A DNA stretch of 64,000 nucleotides from DASQZT01 sp035638575 (GTDB lineage: Bacteria; Acidobacteriota; Terriglobia; Bryobacterales; Bryobacteraceae). The translations under genes and the position numbers were made by a program. Shown here piece after piece: positions 32,642 through 41,500 of the stretch. The stretch spans positions 56,108-120,107 of the forward strand of contig DASQZT010000282.1 in assembly GCA_035638575.1 (NCBI GenBank). The letters run 5' to 3'. Positions within the stretch are counted from its first letter, which is position 1, and the number at the start of each line of letters is the position of its first letter. The notes under the pieces were generated by a model. The model was not told where the DNA came from, did not search any database, and saw only the letters and a program-made list of their open reading frames with translations.

Positions 32642-33184
32642 TCAATAAACCGTCTCTTCCAATTTGGCGCCGGCCCTGGTGGGAACCGGCGGCTGCAATT
32701 TCAGTTTCTTGGCTTCGAGCCCGATGGCCAGCGCGCCCGAGCGCGTCACATCGATTTCACCGTAGCTCTGCATCACGTCGATGAACTCGCCCAGCTTTTC
32801 GGGATCGCCGGTCACTTCGATGGCGTAGCCCTCGGTGGAGGAGTCCACTACGCGGCCGCCGAAGATTTCGGCCTCCTTCAAGACCGCGGTGCGGGACTCC
32901 TGAGGCGTGCGGATGCGGACCAGGACGAGTTCCCGCACGACGGCGGGCTGATCGCTGAGGTCGGTGGCCTGCAGGACGTTGATCAGCTTGTTCATCTGCT
33001 TGATCACCTGCTGGCGCTGGGTGGAGTCGACGTCCACCACGATAGTCATGCGGGAGACCTCGGGGTCCAGCGTGCGGGCGACCGTGAGACTCTCGATGTT
33101 GTAGCCGCGCTGGCTGAGCAGCCCGGTGACGCGCATCAGGGCGCCGGGCTTGTTCTCGAGAAGCAGCGAAATTACTTGCAGCAT
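32642..33184 (-). CDS. ilvN: Acetolactate synthase small (regulatory) subunit
   Basis: 180 residues. N-terminal ACT domain (ISLLLENKPGALMRVTGLLSQRGYNIESL) binds the feedback inhibitor valine in known homologues. It is followed by the second, ALS_ss C-terminal domain (LVRIRTPQESRTAVLKEAEIFGGRVVD, VTGDPEKLGEFIDVM). The length is that of IlvH/IlvN of full type. It is needed for full activity and feedback control of the large subunit, encoded 12 bases upstream. Confidence 0.95.
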   Translation of the reverse strand: MLQVISLLLENKPGALMRVTGLLSQRGYNIESLTVARTLDPEVSRMTIVVDVDSTQRQQVIKQMNKLINVLQATDLSDQPAVVRELVLVRIRTPQESRTAVLKEAEIFGGRVVDSSTEGYAIEVTGDPEKLGEFIDVMQSYGEIDVTRSGALAIGLEAKKLKLQPPVPTRAGAKLEETVY

Positions 33185-33196
33185 GTCTGTACCTTC

Positions 33197-34930
33197 TTAC
33201 TTCGCGGGAACCGCCACGGGTTGCGGCGGCCCCAGCACCATTTCGTTGATCGCGCCACCGGCGGGCACCATGGGATACACGCTCTCCAAGGGCGACACCT
33301 TCACGTTCAGCAGGTAAGGCCCGGGCTCGCTGACGGCCTCGTCGAGCGCCGGCGCGAGCTGCCACGGCTTATCGATGGTCTTGCCTTTGAAGCCGTAGGC
33401 CGCGGCGAGCTTTTCGCAATCGGGGAAGCAGTCGAGCGTCACGGCGCTCAGGCGGTTGTTGTAGAACAGGGTCTGCCACTGGCGGACCATGCCGAGGTAG
33501 CCGTTGTTCATCACTACGATCTTGATGGGCAGGCCGTAACTGGCGACGGTGGCCAGTTCGGGGATGGACATCTGGAAACCGCCGTCGCCGACCAGCGCGA
33601 AGACCAGCTTGTCGGGGCAGGCGAACTGCGCGCCGACGGCCGCCGGCAGGCCGAACCCCATGGACCCGAGACCGCCGGAATTCAGCCACAGCCGCGGCTC
33701 ACTGAAGCGGATGAGCTGCGCGGCCCACATCTGGTGCTGGCCCACGTCGGATGAGACGATGGCCTGGCCATTGGAGCAGCGGTCGATTTCGGACATGAGG
33801 TGCTGCGGCTTGATCTCGCTGTCGGATGTGACCACCTGGAGCGGATGTTGCTCCTTCCAACCGCGGATCTGGTGCCACCACGCGCGGCGCGCAGCGGCGT
33901 GAGATTCGGGGACGGCTTCCGCGCTGTCCTTGAGCAGCTTGTTGAACCGGGCGAGGACGCGCTTCACATCGCCCACGATGGGGACATCGGGCGCGCGGTT
34001 CTTGCCGATCTCGGCGGGATCGATATCCACGTGGATGACTTTGGCGTGCGGCGCGAAGGCGGCCAGGCGGCCGGTGACGCGATCGTCGAACCGCACGCCG
34101 AGCGCGATCAGCAGGTCGCTGTTGGTCAGCGCCATGTTGGCGGCATAACTTCCGTGCATGCCCGGCATGCTGATGAAGTTGGGATGCTGGGAAGGCAGGC
34201 CGCCGAGGCCCATGAGCGTGTTGACCGCGGGCGAGTCGGTCATTTCCACGAACTCGCGCAGTTCCGGGGCGGCGCCCGCGGCGATGATCCCGCCGCCCGA
34301 ATACACCAGCGGCCGCTCGCACTCCTGGATCATCTGCACCGCGCGGCGGATCTGTCCGGTGTGGCCCTCGGTGAAGACTTTGTAGCCGGGCAAGTGAATG
34401 GTGGTGACCGGCTGATAGTGGCCTTGGGCCTGCAGCACGTCCTTGGTGACATCCACCAGCACCGGTCCCGGCCGCCCGCTGGCCGCCACGTAGAAAGCTT
34501 CGTGGATGGCCTGCCCCAGATCTTCCAGCCGTTTGATCAGGTAGTTGTGTTTAGTGCAGGGCCGCGTGATGCCGAAGGTATCGGCCTCCTGAAACGCGTC
34601 GCTGCCGATCAGCTTGGTGGTGACCTGCCCGGTGATGGCGACGATGGGGATGGAATCCATCATGGCGTCCACCAGGCCGGTAGTGAGGTTGGTGGCGCCG
34701 GGTCCCGAAGTGGCGCAACACACACCCACTTTCCCCGTGGCGCGCGCGTAGCCTTCGGCCGCGAACGCCGCGTTCTCCTCATGGCGCACCAGCACGTGGC
34801 GGATGTGGTGCTCGTACAGGACGTCGTACAACGGAAGGGTGACGCCGCCGGGGTAGCCAAATATGCAATCGACGCCCTCGCGGGCCAGGCATTCCAGCAG
34901 GATTCGCGCGCCGCTCATCAAAGTTGACAT
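33197..34930 (-). CDS. ilvB: Acetolactate synthase large (catalytic) subunit
   Basis: 577 residues from ATG 34930, with GAGG about nine bases upstream. An open extension to 34975 runs into the terminator tail and was rejected. N-terminal TPP-binding domain has FGYPGG and RHEENAAFAAEGYARATG, including the catalytic Glu. The central FAD-type domain has RFDDRVTG. The C-terminal TPP domain has LVGDGGFQMSIPELATV followed by VMNNGYLGMVRQWQ, the GDG-N motif. Makes acetolactate and acetohydroxybutyrate, the committed step to valine/leucine and isoleucine. It is the first structural gene of the operon and follows the leader peptide and attenuator. Confidence 0.96.
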   Translation of the reverse strand: MSTLMSGARILLECLAREGVDCIFGYPGGVTLPLYDVLYEHHIRHVLVRHEENAAFAAEGYARATGKVGVCCATSGPGATNLTTGLVDAMMDSIPIVAITGQVTTKLIGSDAFQEADTFGITRPCTKHNYLIKRLEDLGQAIHEAFYVAASGRPGPVLVDVTKDVLQAQGHYQPVTTIHLPGYKVFTEGHTGQIRRAVQMIQECERPLVYSGGGIIAAGAAPELREFVEMTDSPAVNTLMGLGGLPSQHPNFISMPGMHGSYAANMALTNSDLLIALGVRFDDRVTGRLAAFAPHAKVIHVDIDPAEIGKNRAPDVPIVGDVKRVLARFNKLLKDSAEAVPESHAAARRAWWHQIRGWKEQHPLQVVTSDSEIKPQHLMSEIDRCSNGQAIVSSDVGQHQMWAAQLIRFSEPRLWLNSGGLGSMGFGLPAAVGAQFACPDKLVFALVGDGGFQMSIPELATVASYGLPIKIVVMNNGYLGMVRQWQTLFYNNRLSAVTLDCFPDCEKLAAAYGFKGKTIDKPWQLAPALDEAVSEPGPYLLNVKVSPLESVYPMVPAGGAINEMVLGPPQPVAVPAK

Positions 34931-34963
34931 AAGCTTCTGCCTCAAAAAATCGTTGGACCTAAC

Positions 34964-35004
34964 AAAAAAGGCCATCGGCCGGGTTGCTTTCCCCGCCGAT
35001 GGCC
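34964..35004 (-). terminator. Intrinsic terminator upstream of ilvB (attenuator)
   Basis: On the minus strand GGCCATCGGC (35004-34995) and GCCGATGGCC (34979-34970) form a perfect 10-bp stem with a 15-base loop, followed at once by TTTTTT (34969-34964). It sits 33 bases before the ilvB ATG and 25 bases after the leader peptide stop, where an attenuator should be. A competing pair, CCCCGC at the leader end (35039-35034) with GCGGGG at 34996-34991, overlaps the 5' arm and loop and could disfavour the terminator. A small hairpin GGAAC-TGA-GTTCC (35020-35008) lies between. Confidence 0.85.
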
Positions 35005-35029
35005 CTTGGAACTCAGTTCCGTTCGGCCG

Positions 35030-35134
35030 TCAAGCGGGGCCGGTTACGATGACCGCGATAATAATGCCTACAGGAATAACGATGGCGCTGGACAGGATGG
35101 AGCGAAGCGGCCGGCCTGTAAGAGTGCTGGACAT
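35030..35134 (-). CDS. Ile/Val-rich leader peptide of the ilv operon
   Basis: 34 codons, ATG 35134 to TGA at 35030-35032. Codons 16-30 read AIVIPVGIIIAVIVT: ten of fifteen are Ile or Val, including three Ile codons in a row. The N-terminal half is ordinary (MSSTLTGRPLRSILSS). The stop is followed after 25 bases by the intrinsic terminator in front of ilvB. This matches ribosome-mediated attenuation as known for the ilvB and ilvGMEDA leaders of enterobacteria. Stalling at Ile/Val codons when charged tRNA is short would favour readthrough. The Shine-Dalgarno is weak. No protein homology is expected for such leaders; the call rests on composition and position. Confidence 0.85.
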   Translation of the reverse strand: MSSTLTGRPLRSILSSAIVIPVGIIIAVIVTGPA

Positions 35135-35142
35135 CGGGGAAC

Positions 35143-35180
35143 TAAACTCTGAGTTTACCCGAGAAGTTTCCCAAATGCAA
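35143..35180 (-). promoter_or_regulatory. ilv operon promoter with overlapping palindrome
   Basis: TTGCAT (35180-35175) and TAAACT (35157-35152) are separated by exactly 17 bases on the minus strand. They match sigma-70 consensus at 3 and 4 positions. The -10 lies in a perfect palindrome TAAACTC-A-GAGTTTA (35157-35143) with seven-base arms, a candidate operator. Transcription would start near 35145, about ten bases before the leader ATG at 35134. Confidence 0.5.
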
Positions 35181-35197
35181 GTGGCATTTAGGATAAG

Positions 35198-36847
35198 TTA
35201 TTTTAATGGGAGGACGGCCTCTCCCTGTTCCAGCCTGCACGTCCAGCCCGCGGCGGCCGGCCGGGGGACGGCGGTGCGCGACAACAGCAGGACGTGGCCG
35301 GGCAGCTCGACCACTTCGTGCGTGCTCCGGGCGGCGGGCCGCAGCTTCGAAGGAATCAGAAAATCGCTCCCCGGGTGGGCGCGGATCATGCCTTCCAGAT
35401 CTTCCTGGGATGCCGCCAGGATCAGGGTTCCGATGGGCTCGGCCGAATCGAGCCCCCACTCCCGCAAGCGCTCGCGGAAAACCGGCTCCAGGCGCGGCAG
35501 ATCGTTGAACTGCGCGGCGGTCAGCGTGATGCCCATGGAGTCGAAAGGCATGCCGGCTTGTCCCGCGGGAAGAGATGGGGCAACGAGGCCGTAGCGCAGT
35601 TTCGCCAAGGGCAGCGCGGAAGCGTAGAGGTCGTCGTCCATGCCTACCAGAATCAGCTCGTTGCCGCGCGCGCGCTCGCAGTAATCGGAGACGAGCGGCG
35701 CGGTCTGCTGGACGGTGCCGCGATGAAAGGAGATGCCCCACGGCTCCTCGGGCATCGCGGCTTTCATAAAAAACGCGGCGCCGGCCAGCGCGACGATCCA
35801 GCTTGCGTAACGGGGCGACGCCAGCGGGCCATATGCAGCCGCCACGATCGCCAGCGGCGGAACCAGCGGCAACAGATAGGCGATGTTGCGGTATTGCCAA
35901 CCCGCTACCGCCACTAGCGGGATGCCGATCCAGCAGACCAGGAGAACCGCGGGCGCCGACCGTTTGCGCAACTCGCGGAACAGGCCGGGCGCGGCCACCA
36001 CCGCGAGGGCGGTCAGCACGGGATCGGTCAACGCCATCCGCATCAGATAGAACATCGCCTGGTTTTCCTGCGAGGTCTGCGGGGGCGCACCGGCGCCGTA
36101 GCCGAGGATCTCGACGCGAAAATGTTCCATGGCGAACCAGCGTCCGTGGACGGCGATCTGGAAGGCGAACCACGGCGCGGCCAAGGCGAGCGAAAGCGCG
36201 CCCGCCAGGCAGACTCGCGCGAAAGTGGGCCGCTGCTTTCGAGGCGCGGCCAGCCAGTAGAGCGCGAGGATGGCCAGGGGCGGGAGGCCGGCTACGCTCT
36301 TGGTGAGGATCGCCGCCGCCACCGAGGCGGAGAAGCCCCAGAGCGCGAGCCGCGACTCCAACCACGGGTCGCAAAACAGGGAGTACATCGCGGCAGTGTA
36401 GAAGGCCACGAGCAGGCCATCGGTCATGCACATGCCTCCCAGAACGTGCCAGAGGTGATTGGATACGATCAGCAGCGCGGCGCACGCGCCGGCCTGCCAC
36501 GAGACGACTTCCGCCGCCCAGAGAAAGATCAGGCCCACCGCCAGGCTGCAGGCGAGGGCCACTGGCAGCCGCAGCGGCAGCCGCGCCACGCCCAGGATGC
36601 GCGCGCTAATGCCCGCGGCCCACACCAGCAGGGGCGGCTTGTAGAGAGCGTACCGGCCCATGAACATTGGCGTGAGCCAGCCGCCCCGAGTGGCCATGCG
36701 GATGGCGCTCGCGGCATACAGCGCTTCATCCTGCGCCGTGATTCTGCCCGCGGGATCGACGTAATCGCCGGCCAGACCGACGCGGGCCGAACGCAAGAGC
36801 AGGCAGGCCAGCGCAAGCACGGCAACGGCGCACAAGGCCCGTTGCAT
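35198..36847 (-). CDS. Membrane glycosyltransferase, GT39/ArnT-like
   Basis: 549 residues from ATG 36847 (an in-frame TTG lies three codons earlier). The first third has the PMT_2/ArnT pattern: a first membrane helix, then a periplasmic loop with ITAQDEALYAASAIRM holding the Asp-Glu pair, then LYKPPLLVWAAG. About ten membrane helices run to residue ~345. The rest is a soluble, probably periplasmic, domain with DELILVG-like strands. Such enzymes transfer sugars from polyprenyl-phosphate carriers to lipid A, protein or other acceptors; the acceptor cannot be told. Its 3' end is only 18 bases from the ilv promoter -35. Confidence 0.85.
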   Translation of the reverse strand: MQRALCAVAVLALACLLLRSARVGLAGDYVDPAGRITAQDEALYAASAIRMATRGGWLTPMFMGRYALYKPPLLVWAAGISARILGVARLPLRLPVALACSLAVGLIFLWAAEVVSWQAGACAALLIVSNHLWHVLGGMCMTDGLLVAFYTAAMYSLFCDPWLESRLALWGFSASVAAAILTKSVAGLPPLAILALYWLAAPRKQRPTFARVCLAGALSLALAAPWFAFQIAVHGRWFAMEHFRVEILGYGAGAPPQTSQENQAMFYLMRMALTDPVLTALAVVAAPGLFRELRKRSAPAVLLVCWIGIPLVAVAGWQYRNIAYLLPLVPPLAIVAAAYGPLASPRYASWIVALAGAAFFMKAAMPEEPWGISFHRGTVQQTAPLVSDYCERARGNELILVGMDDDLYASALPLAKLRYGLVAPSLPAGQAGMPFDSMGITLTAAQFNDLPRLEPVFRERLREWGLDSAEPIGTLILAASQEDLEGMIRAHPGSDFLIPSKLRPAARSTHEVVELPGHVLLLSRTAVPRPAAAGWTCRLEQGEAVLPLK

Positions 36848-36896
36848 TCCAGTCAAGACGATAGCACGGCGTGAACCAGCTTGACCGCCAGGACTG

Positions 36897-37050
36897 GGAC
36901 GCCATGGAATTCAGACTGTCGGTGAGATCCTTCCGGGTGCCGGCCACGCCCTTCACGTCCGCCTGGCCACCCGACTTGCCTTCGGTCCCGACGTCGCGGG
37001 CCACGCGAGTCACCTCCGAAGCGAAGGAGCCGAGCTCGTAGAGTACATAG
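36897..37050 (-). pseudogene. Orphan fragment of a HAMP-repeat histidine kinase
   Basis: Read on the minus strand, the gap between two genes codes ELGSFASEVTRVARDVGTEG, then GGQADVKGVAGTRKDLTDSL and NSMAS. This is almost word for word one repeat unit of the HAMP array of Nik1-type hybrid sensor kinases, where EVTRVAREVGTEGKLGGQA and GVAGTWKDLTDNVN recur. Only about 50 residues are present, with neither the rest of the array nor a kinase domain. It begins directly at the stop of the beta-propeller gene. A gene relic or a recombination scar. Confidence 0.75.
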
Positions 37051-38148
37051 CTAGTGCAACAGATTCACCGTATTGTTGCCGTCATCGACAAAGTAGACAC
37101 CGTGTTCGTCAGGCGCGATTGCCAGGCCGAACAGGGTACCTGCGCCTTGCTGGCTGACGTCGATTGGCCTCACTGCCACTTGTTGTCCGCCGGGCGTGGT
37201 CTCAACCAGGTTGCCGTCCCCCGAGTTCACCGTAAGGATGTCGCCGTTTGGGGCTATGGCCAGTCCCAGCGGGCCGTTCAGTGCACTACCTTTAGCGATG
37301 GTCACGCCAGTCCCCGCGTTGTCCAGGCGGAACAGTGCAAACGGTATGGCCGCAATCCGGTTCTGTAGCGTGTCGGCCACGAAGAGTCGGCCGTCGGGCG
37401 AAAGACCCAGCCCTGTCGGGCCGATCACCAGCGCGGCCTGATCGCTGCGCTGCGGAAAGCCACTGGCAATCACGGCGCGCGCAATCTCTCGCGGAGCGCC
37501 GGCGGAAGGGATGGTGAGCACGATCCGCAAAATCGTCCCGCCATCCACGGCCTTGCCATTCCCCGCTACCGTGCCATTCAAGACGTTGGTGACAAATAGC
37601 ACCGCGGCCCCCCCAAGATCCACAGCGGTCATGTCCCAAGGGCCATTGATCCCGTTGCCGGAGAGCGTGGCCACCCCTGCACCGTTTCGATCGAGAATGA
37701 TCAGGCACCCGGCTTGCGCGGTCGCGGCGGTGCCGTCGGCTGTGGGCAAGCTTCCAACGATCACAAATCCGGATCGCAACGCAACCAGCGCCGTCGTGAG
37801 ACCCACCCCTCCCGGACATGGCCCCGGCAGAGAGTGGGCATCCAGCTTCGCGAAGACTTTTACATCTCCGCTGGGACCGATCTCATCGATGGTCGTTCCA
37901 GTCCCTTGAAGGTTCGCGGAGTTATTGAAGTTGCTGACCAGGATGCTCCGCTCCTGCAGTGCCCCAGCCGTGGTTGGCACGACGGCTATCCCATAGGGGT
38001 TGACATCGCCATTGGCCGGGACCGTGGACGCCACCATCTTGATGTTATTCAGGTTTTGAATGAACGGACGGTCGTCGTCGGCGCCTGCGGCGAGTGTTAG
38101 TACAAGTACAGGCCCAATGCTCCTCAGTAGACTTGTGAATATTCGCAT
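37051..38148 (-). CDS. Secreted NHL/SMP-30-like beta-propeller protein
   Basis: 365 residues. ATG 38148 is preceded by AAGGAGGAGTCACAA, a very strong ribosome site. Signal peptide ends near LTLAAGADDD. Repeated blades are visible: NPYGIAVVPTT, GPWDMTAVDLGGAAVLFVTN, GLGLSPDGRLFVADTLQNRI, GPLGLAIAPNGDILTVNSGDGNLVET, and LFGLAIAPDEHGVYFVDDGNNTVNLL. These fit six-bladed NHL-type propellers used for binding or for lactonase-like activity; no catalytic metal set is evident. Extracytoplasmic. Confidence 0.82.
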   Translation of the reverse strand: MRIFTSLLRSIGPVLVLTLAAGADDDRPFIQNLNNIKMVASTVPANGDVNPYGIAVVPTTAGALQERSILVSNFNNSANLQGTGTTIDEIGPSGDVKVFAKLDAHSLPGPCPGGVGLTTALVALRSGFVIVGSLPTADGTAATAQAGCLIILDRNGAGVATLSGNGINGPWDMTAVDLGGAAVLFVTNVLNGTVAGNGKAVDGGTILRIVLTIPSAGAPREIARAVIASGFPQRSDQAALVIGPTGLGLSPDGRLFVADTLQNRIAAIPFALFRLDNAGTGVTIAKGSALNGPLGLAIAPNGDILTVNSGDGNLVETTPGGQQVAVRPIDVSQQGAGTLFGLAIAPDEHGVYFVDDGNNTVNLLH

Positions 38149-38567
38149 TTGTGACTCCTCCTTACTGCTGTATTCTGCTACCGATTATCGGGCAGTTCTT
38201 TGCGATTCGAGCCGTTTCAGAGTGTAAATCCTGGCGCCGTATAGTCATGGAGATCACCGATTCGCCATGGGGCTCGAATCGGCACTCACTCCGCCTCGCG
38301 AGGCCCCTTCGCAACTATTGTTAACCGGATTGCTGTTAGTCACGAGAGCTGGGAGTAAGGGCGTGTCTCTGCGGTCCGTGGACCAGTTCCCAGGACGCTG
38401 CGCAACCGGCTCCGCAGTCTCTTGGCCGCGTGCAAAGTCTGCGGAGTCCTCCAGTTACTTCCCGGCGAGCAAATGCCACGCGCCGCCAGAGCACATCGCT
38501 TTCTTACTCTACGCCGCGGATCGGAGGGACAGTGGCAGCCGAGTTTTGTGCCCGAGAGTAATACTGC
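38149..38567. other. Non-coding gap with an 11-bp inverted repeat
   Basis: No convincing gene in these 419 bases; open frames here have no family features and run into the antisense of the receptor gene. The one structure seen is a perfect inverted repeat, CGATTCGAGCC (38203-38213) and GGCTCGAATCG (38271-38281), 57 bases apart, upstream of the beta-propeller gene. Confidence 0.4.
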
Positions 38568-41500
38568 TCAGAACGTCAGACGGCCCGAGATCTGTAATTG
38601 GCGCGGGCCCCAAAGCAGGTTGCTGGTGGCCGTGGGGGCCAGGAAGGCCGCATTGGGAGCCAGGCAGCCATTGGTGTGGCCGCCGCAGACGCCCGACCCA
38701 GCCGCGGTGAAATTGAACGCGGTGGTGTTTACCGACGACACGTTGGTGTGGTTGAACAGGTTGAAAGCCTCGCCGACGAGGGACAGCTTGACGCGCTCGC
38801 CGAAGGCAAACTGGCGTCCGATGCGGACGTCCACGTCGTGGTATCCGGGAGCCGTGAAGGTGTTGCGCACCAGCCAGGGAGCGCGCCCGCCGGTGGAGAC
38901 GCCGCCGTTGCTCACTTCGCCGCCGGTCAAGCCGCCATCGGGGCCGCCCGACGGGAAGCCACTGATGAGCGGCGTGACGGGCTGTCCAGTCGACAGGGAG
39001 ACGATGGAGGAGAAGACCCAGCCATCGAGAAGCAGGCGGGCGGATCTGTTCGAGAGGTTGCGGGCCGACGGCCTGAACACGACGTTGCCAACGAAGCGCT
39101 GACGCTGGTCGAGGTCCGAAAGCGCGTACTCTAGCTTGCGGTTCTTGGGATCGACCGGCACGTCGGTGCCGTTGAAGGTGCCGTTGGTACCCGCTACCTG
39201 GCCGCCGTCGGTGGCTTTGCTGAGCGTGTAATTGGCGGTGAACTCGATGCCGTGACTCATGCGTTTGCGGAACGTGATCACCATGGAGTTGTACCAGGAG
39301 TTCACGTCGCTGTAGCCGTTGAGGATCACGCCGGTGTTATCGATGCGCTGCGTATAAAACGGCAGCGAGATGGTCTGGGCGGTGCCGCCGCTGGAACTCA
39401 GGATGTCGTAGCTCTTGGAAGCAGTGGCCGGGGCCAGGTTGGCATCCACCCACTGGGGAAGGCGCAGGGCGCGGCTGAGCACATAACCGACCGAGGCGGC
39501 GATGCTCCCGGGCAATTGCCGCTCGAAGGTGACTTCGCCTTCATGCGCGACGGGATTGACGAAGTCCGGAACCTGGCCGCGCGCCAACTGCGACAGAGCC
39601 GGAGGCGTGAACGGAGTCACCTGGGGCGTCAGCGCACCAGGGAATGGAGCGGCCAGGGGAGGTCCTGGCGCGGGGAAGATGAGGTTCGGGAAAGCCAGGG
39701 CGGGGCATGTGGTGGGAGTGCAGTTGAACGACTGCTGGAAGACGCCGTTCTCCACGCGCGTGGCGTAGAAGGTACTGTTCGAGGTCTTGGCGTAGAAGAT
39801 GCCATAGCCGGCGCGCAGTACCGTGTTGCCGCCGATTTGCCACGCGCCGCCGACGCGCGGCGCGAAGTTGTTCTTGTCGATATTGATGGTCGAAGTATAA
39901 AGCGTGGTCAGCGGAGTCGAGGTGTTCGGCTTGGGCGGTTGCGGAATGAGCTGAATGTCGTAGCGCAGACCCAGGTTGAGCGTGAGCTTGGAACTGGCCT
40001 TCCAGCTATCTTCGACGAAGCCGGCGAAGTCAGTGTCGTAGAAATCGTCCTTTCCGGTTCCGGTGATGGGATCGGTGACTTGAGTGAGGGTGCTGAAGTG
40101 CCTGCCGGTGAGTCCGTCGCCGATGTTGACTCCGTACGCGTCGAGCGCCCAGTTACCGAATGCCGCCGCGGCGGCGCCGTTATAGTTGTACTGCCCGGTT
40201 CCGTTATACAGGTTGATCATCAGCTCGTGGATGAAGTTGAGGTCCACACCGGTCTTGATGGTGTGGCGGCCGCGGACCACGGAGAGGGTGTCGGAAATCT
40301 GGATGCGGTGCTCGTCGGGCTCGGCGATGCGGGGCAGGGCGTAAAACTCGCCATAGGCCATGACGCTGGCGATGCTGACGTAGGGGGCGGGGGCATTCGA
40401 GCCGGCGACTTCGAGGTCGCGTCCCCACTGGAAGCGCAGGTTGTTGACGGCGGAATTGGAAATGGTGGAATCCCAGTTGGCGACGAAAATCCGCTCGTGG
40501 TAGATGTAGCTTCCGTTGGTATCGAGCGAGCTGTTGTTGTAGGAAGGCGCGGTGGAGTAGGCGTTGGGCGCCTTGTAGTTCATAATGTTCAGCGAGGCGC
40601 TCACGTGGTTGCTCGCGGTGGCCTGGTAATCCAGCTTGCCGAAGTAGACATCCTGATTGGTGGCGCGCGGATAGGTGCCCAGCTTGCCGAAAATGAACGC
40701 GTTGGCGTTGGCGCACTGGGTGACGGTGAGCTGGGAGGGGCAGGGGAGGGCGCGCGCGGTGCTGCTGTAGCTGCTGCTGGTGTAGGTCACGGGGTTGACT
40801 TTGCGCGAGCCGTCATAAGTGACGAAGTAGAACAACTTGTCCTTGACGAAGTGGCCGCCGGCGCTGGCGCCGAACTGCTGCCACTGGTGGATCGGCTGGT
40901 TGTAGTTGCCCTGCGACTTGGGCAGCGGATCGAGCGCGTTGAAGGAAGGATAGCGCAGGTAGTAGAACAGGTCGCCGTGGAAGTCGTTGGCGCCGGACTT
41001 GGTGACGGCGTTGACCACGCCGCCGGCGGCCTGGCCCAGCTCCGCGCTGTAGTTGCTGGCGCTGACTTGGTACTCCTTGATGGAGTCCATGCTGTAGACG
41101 TAGGCGCCGCTGATGGCGCGGCCGCGGGCTTCGGAGAAGAAGGCCTGGTTGTTATTGGCGCCATCGACGGTGTTGCTGTTGTAAAGGCCGGAGAGGCCGC
41201 GGTAGGAGACCATGCCGTTGGTGCCGTCGGTGGTGACATTGGGGGTGAGGAGCACGAAGCTGTCCCAGCGGCGGCCGGCGATGGGCAGGTTGCTCACGGC
41301 CGCCTCGCTGATCACTTGGGAGACCTCGGTTTTTTCGGTGTCGACGATGGGCGTTTCGCCGGTGACCGTTACCTGCTGCTGCGCCGCCTGGACGGCCATC
41401 GACAGGTTGATGGTCAGGGTCTGCCCGACCTGCAGCACCAGGCCCGTTCGCAGCAACGCGCCGAATCCCGTCTTGTTCAGGCGCACTTCATAGCTCCCGG

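Noticed and set aside
38271..38300. tRNA T-arm-like GGCTCGAATC
   Set aside because: No acceptor, D or anticodon stem can be built around it.
38422..39102. Plus-strand gene of 226 residues
   Set aside because: Most of it is antisense to the conserved C-terminal barrel of the receptor and it has no domain signature.
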